This document shows, piece after piece, positions 32,475 through 44,835 of a stretch of DNA of 64,000 bases (positions within the stretch are counted from its first letter, which is position 1; every line of letters begins with the position of its first letter). The stretch covers positions 73,288,707 through 73,352,706 of the forward strand of contig NC_081552.1 of NCBI RefSeq assembly GCF_963082655.1, read 5' to 3'. The stretch is from Stomoxys calcitrans (lineage: Eukaryota; Arthropoda; Insecta; Diptera; Muscidae). The translations under genes were made by a program, and so were the position numbers. The notes below the pieces were generated by a model. The model saw only the letters and a list, made by a program, of their open reading frames with translations. It was not told the DNA's origin and ran no database searches.

Positions 32475-32787
32475 TTTTTTTTCGTGATTTTTACTATGAA
32501 CCTCACACCTTCCTAAGCTTATGCATGTTTACATGAATGTCGATGACTTCCTCATCGAATTGGGGTTTTTTTTTGCATACTTGAGATACCGCTAAAGCAA
32601 TATTCATTTAACAGTGACAACTGTGTCAAAATTTACAAATTGCATTCCACTCCTTACAAAAATCTTCCATTCTATGCACCCCATCCCCTCATTCAAGACT
32701 ACACACAGAGAAACTACTCTGCTGATATTAAATTAATAATGAAAACCTTGTGAATGAATCCACACAAAATTTTTCCATTTCAAAACC
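32475..32787. other. Unassigned DNA
   Basis: No coding frame and no shared repeat. Possibly ancestral sequence. Confidence 0.35.
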
Positions 32788-33722
32788 ACAACAAGTAAAA
32801 AGGCATTAAGATCAGCCGGGCCGAACTTTGGATACCCACCACCTCGGTGGGTGGGTATCCAAAGTTTGCATAATTTATGCCCCTATAGCCGCTTTATCGA
32901 AATATTTGGACCACATTTCTCACGGATATTGAGTGGCCTAATAAGTATAAGTAGTTGTTCAATTTTGTAGAGCCATATCACTTTGGCAGCCATATCCAAA
33001 TATAGACCGATCTGAACCATATACGACACGGCTGTCGAAAAGCCTAACATAAGTCACTGTATCAAATTTCAGCGAAAACGGATTATAAATGTGCCTTTTA
33101 AGGACCAAGACTTTAAATCGAGAGATTGGTCTATATGGCAGCTATATCCAAATCAGAACCGATCTGGGCCAAATTAAAGGAGGATATCGAAGAGCCTAAC
33201 ACACCCCACTGTCCCAAATTTTGGCGAAATCGGGTAATGAATGCGCCTTTTATGGGCCCAAGTCCTTAATAGAGAGATCGGTCTATATGGCAGCTTTATA
33301 CAAATCTGGACCGATGTGGGCCAAATTGACGAAGGATGTCGAAGGGCCTTACATAACTCACTGAACCAAATTTCAGCAAAATCGGATAGTAAATGCGGCT
33401 TTTATGGGCCTAAGACCTTAATTCGGCCGATCCGTCTATATGAGGGCTATATCAAGATATAGTCTGATATAGTCCATCTTCGAACTTAACCTGCTTCTGG
33501 ACAAAAGGAGAATCTGTGCCAAATTTCAGCTCAATATCTCTATTTTTAAAGATTGTAGCGTGATTTCAACAGACAGACGGACGGACATGGCTAGATCGTC
33601 TTAGATTTTTACGCTGATCAAGAACATATATACTTTATAGGGTCGAAAATGGATGTTTCGATGTGTTGCAAACGGAATGTCAAAATGAATATACCCCCAT
33701 CCTTCGGTGTGGGGTATAATTA
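32788..33722 (-). mobile_element. DINE subfamily A, complete or nearly so
   Basis: 3' end ACAAGTAAAAAGGCATTAAGATCAGCCGGGCCGAACTTTGG, then a strong hairpin GGATACCCACCACCTC/GGTGGGTGGGTATCC (32829-32861). Core units lie at about 32980, 33134 and 33287 (about 153 bp). GACAGACGGACGGACATGGC is at 33573, and the 5' tip CCCCCATCCTTCGGTGTGGGGTATAA ends at 33722. Confidence 0.75.
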
Positions 33723-35600
33723 AAGCATTTGCTACATTTTTGTTACAAATTTGCCAAATTTATGCGTAAAATTTTTGTTTAAACGCATAAATATAATAGT
33801 AGAAGTTTATTCTTTTGATGTTGTTTAAATTTTGTTTAAAAATTCGTATGTTTTAGAAAATTGTATGTTATATGCTTGTTTAATTAAGAGATAAGAGGGA
33901 GTATAGAAATTTGTGGGCGCTTTTTTTTTCTTTGTACCATTAAAAACAGCAGAAATACTGCTCCCGCATTTTGAGCAGACTTCTGTTTTACAGCAAACAT
34001 TTTTGCTGTTTTTAATAAAAAATATTCTGAGTGTAGCGCCTCAGATAGATAGGGATTCCATGCCGCCAAGCAATATTGCAAGTCATGCTCAAATATCTTT
34101 GATACTCATATCACGGAAAAGTAAACATATTTGCGCCTCTAAGCATATTTTTAAGCAAATTTCAATGGAAAATTTATGCGAGGCCCACCCCAATAGCGGT
34201 TTTGCCAGAGAAGAGTTTTCATTAAACGCTACGCCATACAGCATCCTCGTGCATAACGAGCCTGGGATCGATAGACTCCACACCATGACTCTTTACAAGA
34301 GCCGAAATTTACAACTTTTCATTGTAAATTGTCATAATTCATAATAGATTAGTTTCCATGAATGGAATTGTTGACCCCTTTGCCATACCATGGCAAGAAG
34401 AAGTCTTGGCAGGAAACGTGCCTTGTACGAGATGATGGTTCATGAAGTCGAGGGGCTAAACTGTTGCCTTATTTTGCAACTGCTGCTACTCTTTGTATTT
34501 ATTCATGGAATCCAACAAAGAAGTAGCAGGGGAAAGATAGCGCTTGGCTAAATGCGTTTCTATGCAAAATTGAGTGTTTTAAGAAGTTGTAAATAATTCG
34601 TTTTAATTTACGCATAACATGTTGTTGCCGCAGTTCGAGGCATGCCACATTCGTTGCAAATGACTATCTGTCCATGGAGCTTTCCGGTTGCCTAGTTGCA
34701 GGGCCATTCGTCTGCGACTTATTAGGAAACTGCTTCCTATGCCACTGCCTGCTACCACTTTTAGTACCAAGTATAGATTTTTACTTTTCTCCTCCTTTTT
34801 ATTTGTTGTGGCAACGTATTTAATAAGCTTCTAGCACGCCTCTTACACATAAATTCATAATTGGATTTTTTTTTTTTGAGTAAAAACTAAGCGTTTTGTA
34901 TGTATACCCATGGGAGGAAATGGTTGTGTTGCACAGCTGGCTAGTAGGAGTAGAAATGTAAATGGATCATTGAGTTTTAAGTAGTAGCATGTTAGTTGCT
35001 AAATGAATAGGAAATGACCACAACTTAAACTAAATCATCCATCATTGAGTTGAGTATCCTTGAAGTGAGCTTCTTCAGTAAGTGTCTTACAATTAACAAT
35101 TTTGTGGATCTTAAGTTTGATAAGACCTAACTAGCCATATCTTGTAGCACTTGCCAAGTTAAACCGAAAGGTATTCGTTTAAAATGAACACTTTAAATCG
35201 GGTTTCTGGAAATTTAGCATAATAAAGTTTTATAAACTACGAATGTCAGTGCTTAATAAAAAATCATGCCATAACGACCTACACTTGCAAGGTCCATGGA
35301 TATGCAGATACCCAAATATGAGCACAATTTCGATCCTTGATTTTGCGACATGTTTAGTTCCTTGATTAGGAGCAGAGCTCCCGGTTGAAAACGCAACTCC
35401 ACACCAGCTCATACCCATCCGCAATTTGGGTCTTAACTATAGGCACAATTCTACTTCCAAACGAGGCCATTACTCCCATACGAGCCCCTGACACTCGTTG
35501 TACCAGCTTAAAGTTTTCGATCAGACTTCGTAACCGAAAGACTACTACAATTTGGATCCCAAAAAAACTGGTCACCAGGTCGACCAAAACTAGCCTACCG
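33723..35600. other. Unassigned DNA with one CAGCAG stem-loop block
   Basis: 33946-34020 carries AACAGCAGAAATACTGCT and CAGCAAACATTTTTGCTGTTTTTAAT, matching the block at 6893-6955. The rest is non-repetitive within the window. A 143-codon frame at 33913-34344 overlaps the stem-loop and has an opposing frame (34089-34286); neither has motifs. This is the largest stretch that could be ancestral host DNA. Confidence 0.4.
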
Positions 35601-35720
35601 TCACACAATGGGAGAAAATCGAAAAAAACTAGCAAAAAATATGCCGTGTGAGAACAGACAGAGGTATCCTCTACTTTTTTGCTAGTTTTTTTTTTTTTGG
35701 AAATTTGGAATGGAAAAGAA
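35601..35720 (+). repeat. Family E short repeat, copy 2, with inverted arms
   Basis: TCACACAATGGGAGAAAATCGAAAAAAACTAGCAAAAAA, then AGAGGTATCC, TTTTTTGCTAGTTTTTTTTT and GGAAATTTGGAATGG. The AAAACTAGCAAAAAA word at 35626 and its inverse at 35676 form a hairpin with about 35 bp between the arms. Confidence 0.6.
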
Positions 35721-35875
35721 ACTAAAAATTAATTGTTCCCGCATTTTTTGTACAAAAATCCACAAAATTCCCTTTCGAGCAAAGATGGCATAGTTTACTA
35801 AATTTGCCGTGGAGGCTACAAATATTGCAAGGCACAAAACATTTTTTGCTTGAGCTTAGGCAACATATGGAGTAA

Positions 35876-36905
35876 AAACAAGTAAAAGCATGGCAAGTTC
35901 GGCCGGGCCGAATCTTATATACCCTCCACCATGGATTGCTTTTGTCGAGCTCTTTTTCCGGTATCTCTTTTTAGGCATTGCTATGTTATTGGATCTATAC
36001 CAAGTTATGGCTCATTTCGGACCATACTTGAATTGTCATTGTGTAAAATTTCAGCCAAATCTAGTTAGAATTGCGCCCTTTAAGGGCTGAAGATGAGACC
36101 TGTTTATATAGAAGCTAAATATATAAGGCCTAACACTATTCACAGTCTTAAATTTCGGCGAAATCAACCAAATTATATGGGCCGAAGACCCTAAACCGAG
36201 TGATCGGCTAAATAGATGTCAAAGGGCCTAACACATCTCACTGTACCAAATTTTAGCGAAATCGGACAATAAATGTGCCTTTTATGGGACCAAGACCTTA
36301 AATCGAGTGATCGGTTTGTATGGCAGCTATATCCAAATCTGGATCGATCTGGGCTAAATTGAAAAGTTTTCAGAGATATCTCTATCTCAGAAGTCGTTGT
36401 GTCAAATTTCAGTAAAATTTGATGAAAATTTAGCCCTCAAGAAATGAAACTGGTGATCGGTTAATATGGGGGCTTTATCAGTTTATTCGAACCATACTCA
36501 CCCCAGGCAATGATATTTAAAGGCAGAAAATAAGTCTTTGTACGAAACTTCAGCCAGATAGGGCGTAAGTTGGAAGTCAGAGCAGAAATCCCTGTGCCAA
36601 ATTGAATAAAGATTATGGTTTATAGGGGCTCAAGAAACCAAAACTGGGGGGCGGTTTAAATAGGCACTATATCCAAATTTGAACTGATATGGCCCATTTG
36701 CAGTCCCCAATGACCTACGATAAGAAATATCGGTTCAAAAGCGGATGTATTTATTCGTACGGACCCTATCGTGATCTAGACAGACAGACGGACGGACATA
36801 GTCAGATCGATTCTGAAAGACAAGACTATAAAGAATATATTTATTTATTTTTTAAGGTCGCAGATCAATATTTGGAGATATTAAGAGACTTATTTCTCGT
36901 CCTTT
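35876..36905 (-). mobile_element. Mosaic DINE element: B 3' end, A core, B-like 5' part
   Basis: 3' end AAGTTCGGCCGGGCCGAATCTTATATACCCTCCACCATGG and first core are subfamily B. From about 36120 to 36370 the core is subfamily A (GGGCCTAACACATCTCACTGTACC, GGACCAAGACCTTAAATCGAGTGATCGG). From about 36400 it is B-like again (TTTAGCCCTCAAGAAATGAAACTGG). GACAGACGGACGGACATAG is at 36782 and a diverged 5' end stops near 36905. One orientation throughout. Confidence 0.65.
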
Positions 36906-37155
36906 TCCTATGAAATATTTCTTGCGAGAAGGTGGCCAATATTGCAACAGTCGAATCACCTATAGATGCCACACCGCCTAGATAATTCCCACCGCGTCTA
37001 GATCTTTAATGTTAACATATTATGGGAATTTTGTTAGTACATGCTTGCAGTGCTCATGTCTTCTACAGCATGAATCCGGGGCGGGTACATTTTTTTGCGA
37101 TCGGCTCCGCTCCGAAAAAAACTTTATCACTCCGCTATACGCTCCGCTACAGAAA
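36906..37155. other. Spacer with GCTCCGCT words
   Basis: Contains GATCGGCTCCGCTCCGAAAAAAAC and CTATACGCTCCGCTACAG at 37100-37150. Related GAGTGGAGCGGGCG and TCGCTCCGCAAG words appear on the far side of the adjacent DINE tip at 37232-37266. No gene. Confidence 0.35.
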
Positions 37156-37218
37156 TTTTTATACCCTCCAACATCGGATGAGGGTATACTAATTGCGTCA
37201 TTCCGTTTGTAACACCTC
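37156..37218 (+). mobile_element. DINE subfamily B 5' tip, separated from its body by a LINE
   Basis: TTTTTATACCCTCCAACATCGGATGAGGGTATACTAATTGCGTCATTCCGTTTGTAACACCTC. Its last 12 bases recur at 41483-41494, where the body resumes. This is the TSD of the LINE insertion. Confidence 0.75.
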
Positions 37219-40200
37219 TTGTTTGAACCGTTGAGTGGAGCGGGCGTTTGTTTTTTCGCTCCGCAAGAATTTTTCTGAAACTCGTAATAGGTCATTATTT
37301 TTGGAAGAAAATTTTAAGTCACTCAAGGAATGCTACAATAGTGCTATTCATTAGGCGGTTCATGATATGCGTCTGTTTTCAGTGGAGCGTCAGAACTAGA
37401 GCCCAGGAGTAGGCTTAGAATGGACTCCAAAGACCAAACAGCTGCGGTGGTGGTATCAGGCCGTAGCACGTTGTCTGCTACTGAAACCTCGACTGGTGGA
37501 GCGGCTGCTCCAGGCCGCACTAGCCGACAGTCGATGGTCAGCAGGGGCTTTTGACGAAGACACTTGGTTCGAGTCCTAAGAACAAAGCCCAACCTATTCA
37601 CCTAGGCCAACGGCCTTCCCCGGCAAACCAACACGCTCTTTAAGAGGTTGGAATAATAGAAGACGCATCGCTCTCAGTTTTATTGAGAGGCTTGGTGCGT
37701 ATTCGTACTAAACTCCGGCTGTTTCGCAGACCTCAACAAATCTGAAGAAGTTGCATCCCATGGATTCAACAAATTGAAACTAAATGTCTATAGAGGCGGT
37801 GGGGTTGGGGAATCAGGAGATGACTCGACAGTTGTTGCTGAACACTTGCCTGAGGAACTTGACCACATCGCTAAAGTTTGTCGGACTGCAGGAGACTGAA
37901 AAGCCACAATCGAGACAGGGAGGGAGGGGAAGGCATCGAAACGGGAGCCGAAAAGCCTTATCTGGGTGGGTCAGCCGGTTGGACTGGCTTAAGGTGTGCG
38001 CCAGCGGGTATGCACGGAACTCAAAAAGTACTTCGACAGCAGCTGCTAGTGAAGCATCTAAGAAGAAGACTCGTCATGACAAGAATCTTGTGAGGATGAA
38101 CTCCAGGTGAAATCAGAAGACGAGCCTAACACAACAGTGGTGGATGCTCTGAATCTTAACTATGGTCCGGTTTCTGCAGAAAAATCTCCACCATAGTAAT
38201 GCCGTTTCGGCGGCACTAAAGGTCCTCCTGATAACAGGGGGATTTGACGTGGTTCTTATTCTGGAACCATGTGTGTGGAAGAATGGTTCGTGGACTATGA
38301 ATTCCGGGATTTAAACTGCTCAAAAGTACGGGGAACGGAATACACAGAGCCTGTATTCTTGCAAACAGTAGTCTAAATGTTTTTCTTCTTCCGTCGCTAA
38401 GCACTGAAGATTTGTTGGTAGTCAGCCTTGAAATAAATAAGTCTCATTACTGGCTGGCTTCCTTATATATGGCATACTATTCAGAGTTGCCGCCTTCAAA
38501 CCATAAGTCGTTGGTTGAAGCCGCTTCTGTAGAGAAGAAGAGCCTCATTGTAGGAAGTGATGCTAGTGCACATCACCAGATATGGGGAAGATTGGACGTC
38601 AACGAAAGGGGTGAACTGCTTATCGAATATATTATTTTAAATTGCAATCTGGGGATTTGTAATAGAGGGGATTAACCGATATTAATTACCAGGAACAGGC
38701 AGAAGGTACTAGATATAACTTTTTTTATCGAAAAATATAAATGCAAGTATATGCGACCACAGCTTTTCTTTATATTAGTTTAAGCCTTGGAGAAAATACT
38801 GCAGAAGTGGTCCCTCGGCTAACAGAAGAAAGGCGGATTGGGATAATTTTCGGGTCAAATTTTGCACATCTATCCCTTCTAGACCAGAAAAGGAAGTGGA
38901 AACTATGGAGGATGTAGACATAACGATCAAGCGGATAACGAAGGCCCTGAATGACTCGTTTGTGTTAGCATGTCCTAGCGCAAAGTTAAAAGGCAAACCG
39001 CGACCGCCATGGTGGACCCAGAGCTAGTTGGTCTAAGGACGGACTGCAGAAAACTATTCAACAGAGCGAAAGCCACAAGAGCACCACACGATTGGGACAT
39101 TTATAAAGCCGAGATAAAAAAATATAAGAGCGAGCTTAGAAAGGCTCAGAACAAATCCTGGGTAGAATTCTGCAGCTCCGTGGAGGATACGAAAATCCTT
39201 TGGGCGATAAGAAGTTTCGACTCCTTTAAGTCGCCAAGCCCTGATGATGTATCACCGGTTGAATTACCTGCTGTTACTGATAGACTGGTTCCTTGGCTTA
39301 GGGAGATACACTCTACTTGAATCAGCAAATCATATATACCTGTGGGATGGAGGGACACGAAGGTCACTTTCATTCCGAAAGCAGGAAAACCTTACCACAC
39401 GAAGGCGAAAGTTTTCGTCCTATTAGTCGGTCATCCTTTATGCTTAAGACTCTTGAGAGGTTGATAGAAACATATCTTAGGGCAAAGGTACTTGGAGGTA
39501 TCATGTCGCGGCAGCAGCATGCATATAGTAAATGCAAATCCAGTGAAACAGTCCATCACGACCCAGTCGACTACATAGAGGGTTCTCTCGCTGTCGAGGA
39601 AAATACAATGGTAGCATTTCTTGACATTGAAGGTACTTTCAATAATGTAAAACCGACGTAAATCATGAAGGAGTTGGAGTTTCTAGGCATCAACTCTATC
39701 GCAAGAATGTTTATTAATAACTAACTTATTAAAAGACGCATTACGACAGGCTCGGGATCTGTGGATCTAACAAGATGGGTTAGCAGAAGGACACCTCAAG
39801 GAGGTGTGCTGGCTCCTCTACTTTGGAGTATAGCCATTTACAATATATTATTGTCTCTGGAAAAAAAGCGTAAAAGTGGCCGCGTATGGTGATGACGTGG
39901 CAATTGCGGTTAGGGGAAAGTTCCCAGCACTCTAAAACCTGCACTTTAGGAAGCTCTACGTTCAACAGCGAAGTGGGCTACCAAAAGTGGTCTAGGTATA
40001 AATCCGTGCAAGATATAAGTAGTTCTTTTCTGCAGGGTATACAATTTGCCTACAGTGGAACCTGTCTCATTGGGTGGAGAGAATGTTCCATTTACAGAAA
40101 GCGCAAAATCCCTGGGTTATTTGCTGGACAGGAAATTGAACTTCAAATCCAAAGGAAAGGGCAAGAGAGGCCACTCTTGCTCTAGACCGCGTGTCATTGG

Positions 40201-41482
40201 GTATATACTGCAATTGTTAGACTTATTGTATAATGCTATATGGTGTTGTGGTATGGTGGACGGCGCTTCAAAAGTCCACCTACTGCTCAATACTTAACCG
40301 GATCCAAAGAATGGCTTGTTTGTGCATCACAGTCGCACTGAGGACGACACCATCTGATGCACTGAATTTAATGCAAAATCTTATGTATTCCGTGAGCTTA
40401 AGGAAGCTTTTTCTTTGGCATAAGGCCGCTACAGATATTCTGTTATCCTTGATACAATATCCGATGTTCCAGGCAATATGGATTACACCCTACCTGAGCC
40501 GCTTTTTGATACTGTACCACTATTCCTGATAGAACCGATTGGAACTACGAAATCCTTGATAACAGAAGTTACAAAGACTTCTGTACGGGTGGTTCTTCTT
40601 CTATTCCGGGTGAGTTTCGGGGTGTACTCTTAAGATCTAGAACTCGTCATATCGAAAAGGTCACCCGTGTGGATCAAGCGGAGATTCTTGCAATATAGAA
40701 AATGGTGGAATGGCTAAGATATAATTTCATAAAGACGATTGGCATAAATATCTTCTCAGACAGCCTGGCAGTCAATTAATGCTTGGAGAACGTATTTCGG
40801 AACACAAAACCGCCCTCGGCTGTCGCAGATTTCTCAACGAGTTGGCTGAATAGTTCAAAATTCTGTGCTGGGCCCCAGAGCTATCTCAGGGAATTGTAAA
40901 GCGGACGAGCTTGCGAGACTAGGACCTACCCTACATATTCCAGGGATGCTGGAATCTGTGGGAATGCCTCTAGCGACGTGTAATCTAAGTTTTCAGCACC
41001 AGGCCCGAAGGACAACGAATGATAGATGGTCAAAAAGAGGGAGCGGTGAGCATTCCAAAACTTTGTGGCCTAATCTAAACTCGATGGTTTTGCTGTCTTT
41101 GGCTAGAGCAGACGTCTCAGTCATCGAATCCGTCATTACAGCTCACTGTCTAATCGGAAAACATGCTGACAGTCTGAAAGTTGCCAGCAAAAACTTTTGA
41201 AAAGCTGTAAGGACATCGAAGAAGAAGAGACTATAGGACACCTCCTCTGTGTGTGTCCCGCACTAGCAGTCCAAAGGAGTTCCTCTTTTCAGTGGCTTGG
41301 AAAAGTTGTTCTCAAAGAAATGAGAACCTGTCCGCTAGGATGTGAACATTCGTAAGTTATTGGTTTTTTTAAAGCGACGGTAGGAACTAAAAGGCATCTT
41401 CCTTCTCTTGTTCCTGTGGTATCATGGACGAAAACGTCTTAGTGAGTCTGAAGGCAGACTGCCACTTAAACCTAACCTAACC
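37219..41482 (+). pseudogene. Near full-length LINE (Jockey/I/LOA supergroup) insertion, decayed
   Basis: Flanked by TTGTAACACCTC (37207-37218) and TTGTAACAGCTC (41483-41494). Order: ORF1-like region (about 37345-38110, Lys/Arg-rich C-terminus); APE endonuclease (38412-38675, GSDASAHHQIWG...NERGE, with Ser where related elements usually have Asn); RT (about 39009-40220). The RT has WRDTKVTFIPKAGK, MLKTLERLIETYLRAK, AFLDIEGTFNNV (catalytic Asp), TPQGGVLAPLLW, VAAYGDDVAIAV (both Asp kept, Ala to Gly) and GGENVPFTESAKSLGYLLDRKL. RNase H remnants (GNCKADELARLG, about 40900) and a zinc-knuckle-like TIGHLLCVCPA (about 41240) follow. The 3' tail is CCACTTAAACCTAACCTAACC. Many frameshifts; inactive. 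Confidence 0.8.
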
Positions 41483-41957
41483 TTGTAACAGCTCGAAATA
41501 TGCGTCTAAGACCCGATCTAGCCATGTCCGTCCGTGTGTCCGTTGAAAGCACGCTAAATTTCGAAGGAGTAAATCTAGGCGCTTTGCACAAGTTCTTTTT
41601 ATTATTGTAGGTCGGTTGGGATTGTAATATAGCTGTCATATAAACCGATCTCAAGATAAGACTTCTTGAGCTCCTAGAGGGCGCAATTCGTATACGATTT
41701 GGCTGAAATTTGCACATACCGTTGAGAAGGCGCAATTCTAATCCGATTTGGTTGAAATTTTTCACAACGACTGTATCTATGACCTCTAACATACTTGTCA
41801 AATAACGTCTGATTTGGTTCATAAGCTGATATAGCTTCAATAGCAAAGCATATCTTATCCATTTTCCTCTATTTGCCTATAAAGAGATTCCGCGCAAAGA
41901 ACTTGACAAATGCGATCCATGGTGGAGGGTGTATAAGATTCTGCCCGGCCGAACTAG
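41483..41957 (+). mobile_element. DINE subfamily B body, downstream of the LINE
   Basis: Resumes TTGTAACAGCTCGAAATATGCGTCTAAGACCCGATCTAGCC and TGTCCGTCCGTGTGTCCG. The TA-rich core between is deleted. Few core units remain. The 3' end is ATCCATGGTGGAGGGTGTATAAGATTCTGCCCGGCCGAAC. Confidence 0.75.
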
Positions 41958-42839
41958 TTTTCTTTGAAATGATTTAAATCCATCAACAATTTACATAAAT
42001 CACACAAAGGTTTAATAAAAGCACATACCCACAAATGCTCCTTTGATGCACTGCTGCTTATTTGACGCCAATGGACCATAAATAATAGCTACCCTTACCA
42101 ACCTATTTACAGTCGCTTGAGCTAGCCCTGTATGTTACCTTGCTCACACTCGTACATGTTTCTATGTCCGCTTATCTCTCGCTGGGCCAAAGAATTCTTG
42201 TGATCACCTAAAAGTATCCCTAATGTGGCTCTTTACAGTCCTCCTCAATCCAGCAATTTTCAAATTAAGCTTTGGAAAATTTTTGTGAAAAACAAATGAC
42301 TCCCGCTGTTTATTTAAATGCCGGCTTAATTTAGGTTATTTCTGCTGGTGTTGCTACCATCCAACCTTTGTGGGTGTTGTTTTTGTCGTCAAGGGAGGAC
42401 TAGACTGACATGTAGGTCTCGTTGCGCAGGATCTTCATACATATTTCTGTGTAATAATCGTAAATTTTAAAGGGTGTCCCCAAATTCTTTATTGAGGTTC
42501 TTTACGGGATGAGTAATCTCAGATTTGATTTTTACAATTGAAGTGTTATTGGACCATTTTGGGTTAAGGTAATTTGTAAGGTTCTGAGAAGTATGAGATA
42601 CATTTCTTGGAAATTTAGTTGGGTAATATTGGTGTGGGGTGATATGCTTTGAACTTGTAGAGAACTGCCACATTCATGGGATGTTTGATATGCGAGCATA
42701 TTATTTCGTATTTGGATATGTTATTTAAAACGTATACACAAGTTTTCAGCCTCAAACATTTTAGGGAGGTATTAGTCTAGGAGCTCAAGGGGACAAATCG
42801 AATGGTCGATTGTTTTGATGGTCTGATTCGAACCATGGT
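41958..42839. other. Unassigned non-repetitive DNA
   Basis: No motif-bearing frame and no shared repeat. Possibly ancestral intergenic or intronic DNA. Confidence 0.4.
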
Positions 42840-43640
42840 TATGTTAGGCTTATGTGGCAGTCTGCCATCATACTCACTAAGACCTTTTCGTCCATTGTGG
42901 AACCACAGGAACAGAAGAAGCAAGATGTCTACTAGTTGCTACCTTTAAACCATCCAGATGGCATTAAAAATAGCAACAACTTGCCAATGTTCACATCCGC
43001 TAATTAGGATAATTCCTCAAATAAATAAAAACTTAGAATGGCATTCCGTCTGACTGGCAGTGCGGGACCACTCACAGCAGATGTTCCATAATCTCTTCTT
43101 CTGACAGCTTCAGCAGAAGACAGTCTGTCAGCATGTTTTCCGTTTAGACAGTGACCTGTCATGACGGGCATAATAACTGAGACCTTTGTTCTGCCCAACG
43201 ATAGCAAGTCTAGATTGGGCCAAATGATTTTTGAGTATTCACAACCCGCACTTTGCGACCATCTGTAATTCGTTGCTCCTTCGGGCATGATCCTGAATAC
43301 TTGGCTTATATGTCGCTGGAGGCATACCGATAGATTCCTCTTCCCCTGGAATGTGCAAGGTAGTTTCTAGAATTACAAACACGTGTGTTCTACAATTCAA
43401 CAGGTGAACAGGTGAATTTTGAACGTTGAAAGATCTGGTCTGGAACCATTCTTATAGAAGTTATCGAATCATCTATTCTCAAAAATATTGTTGTTCCAAT
43501 CGGTTCTATCAGGAATGGGAAGCTTTGATAAAAGCGGCTACTCCACACTGCATAGAACATCGGACATTGCATCACATAATGTCCGATCTTTACATATATG
43601 TGCCTGGTGTAGCACCGGGCTTTCAAGAAGATGTGCCTAC
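42840..43640 (-). pseudogene. LINE 3' half, same family as 37219-41482
   Basis: Minus strand. MQCPMFYAVWSSRFYQSFPFLIEPIGTT (43580-43480) matches the plus copy at 40460-40550. Then WSQSAGCEYSKIIWPNLD and VMTGHCLNGKHADRL (43250-43130) match 41030-41180. The 3' tail reads TGGCAGACTGCCACATAAGCCTAAC. RT catalytic region absent. Confidence 0.7.
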
Positions 43641-43644
43641 GCGG

Positions 43645-44510
43645 TAGGTATGGAGGATGAAGGTATGGGTGCGAGGAGGAGTGCTCCGCAAACTGCGCTG
43701 AATGCGATACTTGATCTAAAACCTTTGCTCTTGTACGTGAATTGCGTAGCGTTGAAGACTTCCCTCAGAGAGAGTGAGTAACCTAGAGGTTGCCAACCTG
43801 GGGAAGTAGATTTGGGCTGGAGATGCCCCGCCTTTCCCTCTGTTTACACGGATGGGTCCAAGCTGAATGGGACACCAGTTCAGGGTTTTTTTTTTATGAA
43901 TATTTAGGAATAAGGGAGTCACATAGATTTCTGGATGGGTGCAGTGTCTTTCAGACAGACGTTTCTGGGATCCTCAGCCCCTTGGATGTGACCCTGAGTC
44001 ACGAGCGGCAGTCCTTTCACACTGTCACGATCTATGTGGACAGTCAGGAGGAGCTGCAGACCCTAGCGGCAGGTCATGTGTGGTCGTGGCTCGTCGGGAA
44101 ATACAAGGCTGGGGTCACATTGTGCTGGGTTCCAGGCCATCAAGTGGTAGCGGGTAATGAAGCGGCTGACGAGCTAGCCAGGTTTGGGTCGCAGATGGAC
44201 TCTGGAAGCGTGACGATGATGGTGGGCTGCAGGGTTTCCAAGGCTCTGTTGCCGATTTTCTCTGTAAAGAGGACGTCGAAAGTTGAATTGTTGATGAGAG
44301 TCCTGACCGGCCACTGCAATATCAGGTCACAGATATGGCGATGGGCTCGGGACGATGATGATTTCTGCAGGGTCTGTGGGGTAGAGGTTCCTACGCCGGG
44401 TCAACACCTCTTCTCTTCAATGTGCTCGCTATAATCTTCTCAACCCCTAGTCATTATGAACTTCTATAAGGGTCTAGGATGGCTGACGGGGCGTCCAAAA
44501 AATCAACCAG
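43645..44510 (+). pseudogene. RNase H region of another LINE
   Basis: Plus strand, two frames. FPSVYTDGSKLNGTPV (about 43838, first catalytic Asp), then CSVFQTDVSGILSP (Asp where FQAE normally supplies Glu), VTIYVDSQEELQTL, GVTLCWVPGHQVVAGNEAADELARFGS (44110-44190) and LTGHCNIRSQIWRW...FCRVCGVE. The frame switches between 43860 and 43930. Head-to-head with the preceding LINE fragment. Confidence 0.75.
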
Positions 44511-44515
44511 GGATG

Positions 44516-44835
44516 CTACGCTTCCAGTAAATGGAACTTCCTCTCCTCCCAAGAAGACAGGTGCCAATGTGAGTAACCTAATCTCCTACTGATAAGAACA
44601 ACTTGCCTCATACATTGATTTTCGCCTAGACCACTTTCTGTAGCCCATTTCGTTACAGGACATAGAGCTTCGTAATGTTCATCTCTATGTGTGTCTAGAA
44701 ACTTTCCTTTAGCCGCAATAGCCACATCACCAGCATACGCTTTTATACCGTTTTCCTCCAGGGGCAATAAAGTGTTGTTAATGCTTATATTTTGCTCCGC
44801 AAGAATAACTTTTAACTTGTAAAGTGGCAGTAACC
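44516..44835 (-). pseudogene. LINE RT fragment with YAGD
   Basis: Minus strand encodes NNTLLPLEENGIKAYAGDVAIAAKGKFLD (about 44775-44690), then KWATESGLG. It is the RT catalytic segment with the first Asp of YADD changed to Gly. Only about 320 bp remain. Confidence 0.65.

Noticed and set aside
33913..34344. 143-codon plus ORF
   Set aside because: It begins within the CAGCAG stem-loop block, has an opposing ORF, and shows no motif.
43939..44157. Separate small ORF overlapping the LINE RNase H
   Set aside because: A shifted-frame shadow of the RNase H coding sequence at 43790-44434.
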